Source: Candidatus Zipacnadia bacterium
GTDB taxonomy: Bacteria > Armatimonadota > Zipacnadia > Zipacnadales > Zipacnadaceae
Reading direction: 5' to 3'
DNA length: 36,350 nucleotides
Assembly (NCBI GenBank): GCA_029820565.1
Contig: JALGUR010000047.1
Location: 1 to 36,350 of the forward strand
A model generated the notes under the pieces. The model worked only from the letters and a program-made list of their open reading frames with translations. It was not told the DNA's origin and did not search any database. This document shows, in pieces, positions 32,231-36,350 of the stretch. The number at the start of each line of letters is the position of its first letter. The stretch's first letter is position 1. A program made the translations under genes and the position numbers.

Positions 32231-35200
32231 TGTTTGTTCATCTTCATGTGCATACTCCATTTAGCTTTTTAGATGGTGTCAGCCGCGTCAGCGAGTTAGT
32301 AGGCAAAGCCGCTGAGTTTGACATGCCAGCGCTGGCCATCACTGATCACAATAACCTGAGTGCGGCAGTGCGCTTCCACAAAGCCTGCTGCCAGGCCGGT
32401 ATCAAGCCAATTATAGGTGCCGAAGTTACCACGGAAAGTGGACACCACCTGACTCTGTTAGCTAAGAGCCGAGCCGGTTACGCTAATCTGTGTCAACTGC
32501 TGAGCGAGGCACATCTGAGCAATGAACGTAGCCATCCCCAGACTACTGACCAGATGCTGCGCGAGTATGCCGGGGATATTATTGCCCTGTCCGGCTGCTG
32601 GCACAGTGCAATTTTCTCGTTGGCCTACGAGCGACGCTACCAGCGGGCAGAAAAGGCCGTTGAGAAATACCAGGATATTTTTGGCCAGGGCAACTTCTAT
32701 ATTGAACTGCAGGAGACTCTCTATCCTCGCCAGCACGCTACAAACAAAGCTCTGGCAGAGATAGCTGAGAAGCTCAAAGTCCCTGTGGTTGCCACTGGTA
32801 ACGTCCACTACGCGGATGCGTCTCAACACAAGGTTCAAGACGTAGTCACCTGTGTGCACGCTCTGACCGCCATAGATGAACCCCATCCAGAGCGGAAGAT
32901 TAACGCTGAGTTCTATTTCAAGTCTCCCCGGCAGATGGAAGATTTGTTTCCCTGGGCGCCTGAGGCGGTTGCCAATACTCTGCGTATTGCGGAGCAATGC
33001 CAGGAATATGAGATTAGCAGTAATAAGTATTTACCTCGCTTTGACACTGATCGCTGCAAGCCCACGCAGTTGCTGCGTCATCTGACCTATAAAGGTGCCC
33101 AAAAGAGATATGGGAGGCTGAATGCAAAGATCAGCCGGCGACTGGCATACGAGCTGAGCGTAATTGAACAGTTAGGCTTTGCTGATTACTTCCTGGTGGT
33201 TTGGGATGTAGCCCGGGAGGCTCGCCGGCGAGGAATCCGCTATGCGGGGCGAGGCAGCGCTGCGGACTCGGCGGCAGCCTATTGCCTGTATATTACTGAT
33301 GTGGACGCTGTCGCCCGCAATCTGAGTTTTGAACGATTTATTAACCCCGAACGAGGCGATAATCTGCCTGACATTGATATAGACTTTGACGCCCGCTATC
33401 GGGATGACCTTGCTGAGTATGTGACGCAAAAGTATGGTGAAGACAGAGTAGCCACAGTCTGCACCTTCCAGACTTATCATGCCCGCGGTGCTATTCGGGA
33501 TATTGCCAAGTCACTGGGCTTCCCATCTGAGGAGATTAACCAGTTAGCTAAGCTTATGCCCCATATTAGTGCTAAAAATATTGACCAAGCCTTGGGAAAA
33601 TTTCCCGAATTGCGCGATAGCCAACTGCCGCTCTACAAATATCGTCAGCTCTTTGAGCTTTGCTCTCAGGCGGCCGGCCTGCCTCGACATATTGGGACCC
33701 ACCTGGGCGGGGTAATAATCAGCGGCCAGCCCCTGAACACAATCTCTCCTCTTCAACAAGCTGCCAAGGGCTGTCGGATTATTCAGTTTGACAAGGTTGA
33801 TGTGGAAGATTTGCGACTGTTGAAACTGGATCTGCTATGTCTGCGGATGCTCTCGGCGATGCAGGATACGGTGACCTCTACTCCCAAGCAACTGGACTTT
33901 ACCAGTATTCCTCTGGACGACCAGCCCACTTATAAACTGCTCAACAGTGCCGAGACCGCCGGAGCTTTCCAACTGGAGAGTCCTGCCCAGCGCAATCTGC
34001 AGAGTCGCCTGCAAGCGGACAACATTGAGGATATTGTCGCCTCAGTAGCTCTAATACGGCCTGGCCCGATAAAGGGAAACATGGTCGAGCCTTTCCTGGC
34101 CCGTCGTCACGGGAAAGAACCGATAACCTATGTAGACCCCCGCTTGGAAGAAATCCTCAAAGATACCTACGGAATAGTGCTGTTTCAGGAGCAGGTCATT
34201 GAGATTGCGGTCAAAATTGCGGGCTTCACTGCCGGGGAAGCCGACCAGTTGCGCCGAGCTTTGACTCATCAGCGAGACAAGGGGAAAATGGACCAGATTG
34301 GCCACAACTTTGTCCGCAAGGCCAAACAGGAGGGATGCTCGCAACAGGTAGCTGAGACTATCTTCTCCTATATTGAAGGCTATGCCGGCTATGGGTTCTG
34401 TGAGGCTCACGCAGCTGCTTTTGGAGATACAGGGTACAAAACTACCTACCTGCTCACCCACTATCCGGCCTACTTCTATGCCGCTTTACTCTCCAATCAG
34501 CCCATGGGCTATTTCCCGCCTCATACTTTAATAAACGAGGCCAGGCGCCGCGGCATAAAAATATTAGGACCTGACGCAAACCACAGCCAGGCAGCTTTCA
34601 CCGTCCACGATGGTGCCATCCGGGTCGGCCTTAAGCAAGTAAGGGACGCGTCGGAGAGTTTAGTAGACCGGATAATTCAAGGTCAGCCTTATAAGGACCT
34701 ACAGGATTTCATGCACCGAATTAGGCCGCCGGTGAATGTAGCTCAGAATATAGCCCTCTGTGGGGCCTGCGACTGCTTTGATAGCAATCGGCGACGACTG
34801 CTATGGCAGCTCGGAGCCTTCCGCCCGGCCCAACAAGCGCAATTAAATCTTAACCAAGCCTGTGAGTTCCAAGACATTGAAGACTTCACTGATCAGGAAA
34901 AGTGTTGTCACGAGTGGGACATCTTAGGCTTCAGCCCCACGTGGCATCCAATGGAATTTGTTAGGCCTAAATTAGTGAAAGAAGGTGTCCTCACTGCCCA
35001 ACAAATTAAGCAGCAGCGTCCTGCTGGTGCTGTCAAGGTAGCCGGCTTGCTCATCCGCCCTCATCGTCCCCCTACCCGCAGCGGCCGAACGGTAGTCTTC
35101 TTTACCCTGGAAGACGAAACCGGCCTGATAGATGTTACCGTCTTTGAGAATATTTACCAGCAATACGGCAAAGAAATATTCTCGTCCTCAGTCCTGCTAG

Positions 35201-35268
35201 TACAGGGCCGCTTGGATCAGCGAGGCAGCGCTGCGATAGTGGCGGACCGCATCGATCAACTAATCTGA
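32230..35268 (+). CDS. dnaE2: Error-prone DNA polymerase III alpha (DnaE2/ImuC)
   Basis: 1012 residues. N-terminal PHP domain (HLHVHTPFSFLDG, ITDHNN, GNVHY), then the C-family polymerase core: GRGSAADSAAAYCLY, the metal-binding PDIDIDFD with D381 and D383, and the third Asp in LKLDLLCL (D534). The fingers follow, then tandem HhH and a C-terminal OB fold (VKVAGLLIRPHRPP...FFTLEDETGLIDVTVFE). The length, the lack of a long C-terminal tail and the imuB neighbour point to DnaE2, the polymerase that extends past DNA lesions during the SOS response, rather than the replicative DnaE1. The ATG overlaps the previous stop by one base. Confidence 0.92.
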   Translation: MFVHLHVHTPFSFLDGVSRVSELVGKAAEFDMPALAITDHNNLSAAVRFHKACCQAGIKPIIGAEVTTESGHHLTLLAKSRAGYANLCQLLSEAHLSNERSHPQTTDQMLREYAGDIIALSGCWHSAIFSLAYERRYQRAEKAVEKYQDIFGQGNFYIELQETLYPRQHATNKALAEIAEKLKVPVVATGNVHYADASQHKVQDVVTCVHALTAIDEPHPERKINAEFYFKSPRQMEDLFPWAPEAVANTLRIAEQCQEYEISSNKYLPRFDTDRCKPTQLLRHLTYKGAQKRYGRLNAKISRRLAYELSVIEQLGFADYFLVVWDVAREARRRGIRYAGRGSAADSAAAYCLYITDVDAVARNLSFERFINPERGDNLPDIDIDFDARYRDDLAEYVTQKYGEDRVATVCTFQTYHARGAIRDIAKSLGFPSEEINQLAKLMPHISAKNIDQALGKFPELRDSQLPLYKYRQLFELCSQAAGLPRHIGTHLGGVIISGQPLNTISPLQQAAKGCRIIQFDKVDVEDLRLLKLDLLCLRMLSAMQDTVTSTPKQLDFTSIPLDDQPTYKLLNSAETAGAFQLESPAQRNLQSRLQADNIEDIVASVALIRPGPIKGNMVEPFLARRHGKEPITYVDPRLEEILKDTYGIVLFQEQVIEIAVKIAGFTAGEADQLRRALTHQRDKGKMDQIGHNFVRKAKQEGCSQQVAETIFSYIEGYAGYGFCEAHAAAFGDTGYKTTYLLTHYPAYFYAALLSNQPMGYFPPHTLINEARRRGIKILGPDANHSQAAFTVHDGAIRVGLKQVRDASESLVDRIIQGQPYKDLQDFMHRIRPPVNVAQNIALCGACDCFDSNRRRLLWQLGAFRPAQQAQLNLNQACEFQDIEDFTDQEKCCHEWDILGFSPTWHPMEFVRPKLVKEGVLTAQQIKQQRPAGAVKVAGLLIRPHRPPTRSGRTVVFFTLEDETGLIDVTVFENIYQQYGKEIFSSSVLLVQGRLDQRGSAAIVADRIDQLI

Positions 35269-35334
35269 TCAACTTGGCCTGTGCCTTCTTACATAATTCT
35301 AAACCCGAGTACTCGCAGAGCAGTTGACAGTGGC

Positions 35335-36085
35335 CTACCTGCCGGCCAGCGGGTGCTTCTTTACCGCTTCCCTCAGTCCGTCCATCTGCACATAAAGGTA
35401 AATGGCAGTGGTATCCAGGCTGGAGTGCCCCAACAGTCTTTGCAGAGATACCAGATCCGCTCCGTTCTGCAATAGTAGGCTGGCGAAGGTATGCCTCAAC
35501 GAGTGAATGGTTATCCCCTCACGCTCTATGCTTGCCGCCTTCTTAGCCCGCTGGAAGGCGTCCTGCAGGCCATGTTTGCCCAAAGGCTGCCCTGATCTGG
35601 TCGTAAACACGCCATCATGCTCACACTCGGGGCGTGGCTCCAACCAGTCACGCAACAACTCCATAAGCTCCTCGCACAGCGGGATCACTCGCCCCATGCC
35701 CCCTTTGCCATTTTTGACTGTCAGCGGGCAGGCCTGGAAATCCACGGCATTCGTGTTCAGCGCCAGCAGTTCTCCCCTTCTTATCCCTGTATACATCAAA
35801 GTGCCCAATACTGCCTTGTCACGAAATGCCAGCATAAAGAAATAAGTCTGGTCAGTAGCATCCAGCAATCGTTGCTGCCTTCAGACCCCGCGCCTGCAAC
35901 CTCACCACAAAGTCGCGAATGTCGGAAGTATTAACATCCGCTACGCTGAGACTAGCGCCTTGCTTGTTCATACACTCAATGAACTGTTTGATGTCCGAAC
36001 GGCACGCCTGGACGGTTAGAGCACTGTAGCCCCGTTCCGCCTCCAGGTACGAAAGAAACTGCTCTCGTGCTTCCTGAAGCTTCAT
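35335..36085 (-). pseudogene. Tyrosine recombinase (XerC/D-like), internally deleted
   Basis: The N-terminal core-binding domain starts at ATG 36085 (MKLQEAREQFLSYLEAERG; AAGGAG upstream) and runs to residue 77. The catalytic domain follows in another frame from about 35868, with all key residues: Arg in YTGIRRGELLAL, HSLRHTF (His, Arg), GHSSLDTT (His) and Tyr in AIYLYV. The two frames overlap by 17 bases, and about 45-50 residues that normally join them (the SALRSFF...PRxLP link) are missing. The gene was shortened by a deletion that also shifted the frame. A full gene would be an integrase of about 295 residues. Intact catalytic residues suggest recent decay or an assembly join. Confidence 0.8.
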
Positions 36086-36350
36086 GCCATTTCCACTCCT
36101 TTTGTGATAAGTGGTTATGGCCGTGGTCTACCTGGAAAGCTACGAGAGCAGATCGAGGCTATAACACCCCGGTTATGTTCCTGTGTTTGAGTACATAATA
36201 ACCGTGTTTGTACTCAAATGGGCGGAGAGTGAGTACATAAGCCGAGTTACTCGCCCACAACACCCCGTTTTACCAACATTTCCCGCCCCTTTGTGGGACG
36301 ATAATCCTCGCTATAGTGCCCACTTTCCCCCACGCCAACAGCCCCACACT
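36086..36350. other. Gene-free right edge with short repeats
   Basis: No gene is seen in 265 bases. The stretch is AT-richer than its surroundings and contains the inverted and direct repeats listed separately, plus AACACCCCG twice (36163-36171, 36259-36267). Its position upstream of a recombinase gene fits a recombination or regulatory region. Confidence 0.5.
36186..36240. repeat. Inverted and direct repeats upstream of the recombinase
   Basis: TTTGAGTAC (36186-36194) and GTACTCAAA (36210-36218) form a 9-bp inverted repeat around a 15-base spacer. GAGTACATAA occurs at 36189-36198 and again at 36231-36240. Such arm and core layouts are used by tyrosine recombinases or their regulators; a role here is inferred. 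Confidence 0.6.

Noticed and set aside
36186-36240. Possible CRISPR start at the right edge
   Set aside because: Only two 10-base copies with uneven spacing; no repeat-spacer pattern and no cas genes.

Overview
The window looks like a contig from an uncultured bacterium of moderately high GC with dense genes. SepF next to YggS/ProC/YggT/DUF167, well-formed sigma70-type promoters (three with 17-base spacers), an ImuB-DnaE2 mutagenesis cassette and several secreted glycan-active proteins fit a Terrabacteria-like or FCB/PVC-adjacent lineage. Armatimonadota is my best guess, but no rRNA or other phylogenetic marker is present to confirm it.

Layout. (1) 1-2684: two overlapping amidohydrolase-superfamily genes (the first cut by the window edge) facing a FAD-dependent dehydrogenase. 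(2) 2845-14286: a zinc-ribbon protein and the conserved cell-division neighbourhood yggS...sepF-proC...yggT...DUF167. It is interrupted by two tandem secreted sialidase-like/LamG paralogues, a dockerin/beta-propeller protein and a CPBP membrane protease. (3) 14359-14967: a compact metal-response-like unit made of a consensus promoter, an ArsR-type regulator, a 29-residue Cys/Lys/Glu peptide and a terminator. (4) 15008-19765: a second glycan cluster with its own promoter (small hydrophobic ORF, frameshifted sialidase-like gene, large GH42-like enzyme), ending in an IS110 transposase remnant. (5) 19943-24001, minus strand: a GH123-like and a TIM-barrel hydrolase pair. (6) 24488-30196, minus strand: a tightly coupled five-gene operon encoding a zinc-ribbon membrane protein, a radical SAM/SPASM protein, a radical-SAM-like/SPASM paralogue that has lost its Fe-S loop, a large membrane protein ending in a Cys-Ala repeat tail, and a SAM methyltransferase. 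(7) 30781-35268: a promoter with a LexA-like box driving imuB-like, DUF6504-like and dnaE2 genes whose ends overlap. (8) 35335-36350: a tyrosine recombinase pseudogene and a repeat-bearing edge.

The best candidate for an undescribed system is the five-gene operon. It looks like a peptide- or protein-modification system in which the Cys-Ala tail of the membrane protein could be the substrate of the radical SAM pair. The second candidate is the ArsR-linked Cys-rich microprotein.

A third theme is a set of dispersed short palindromic units. They sit between genes at about 1.26 and 9.9 kb. They also lie in frame inside coding sequences at about 12.9, 25.0 and 27.1 kb, in the manner of Rickettsia palindromic elements.
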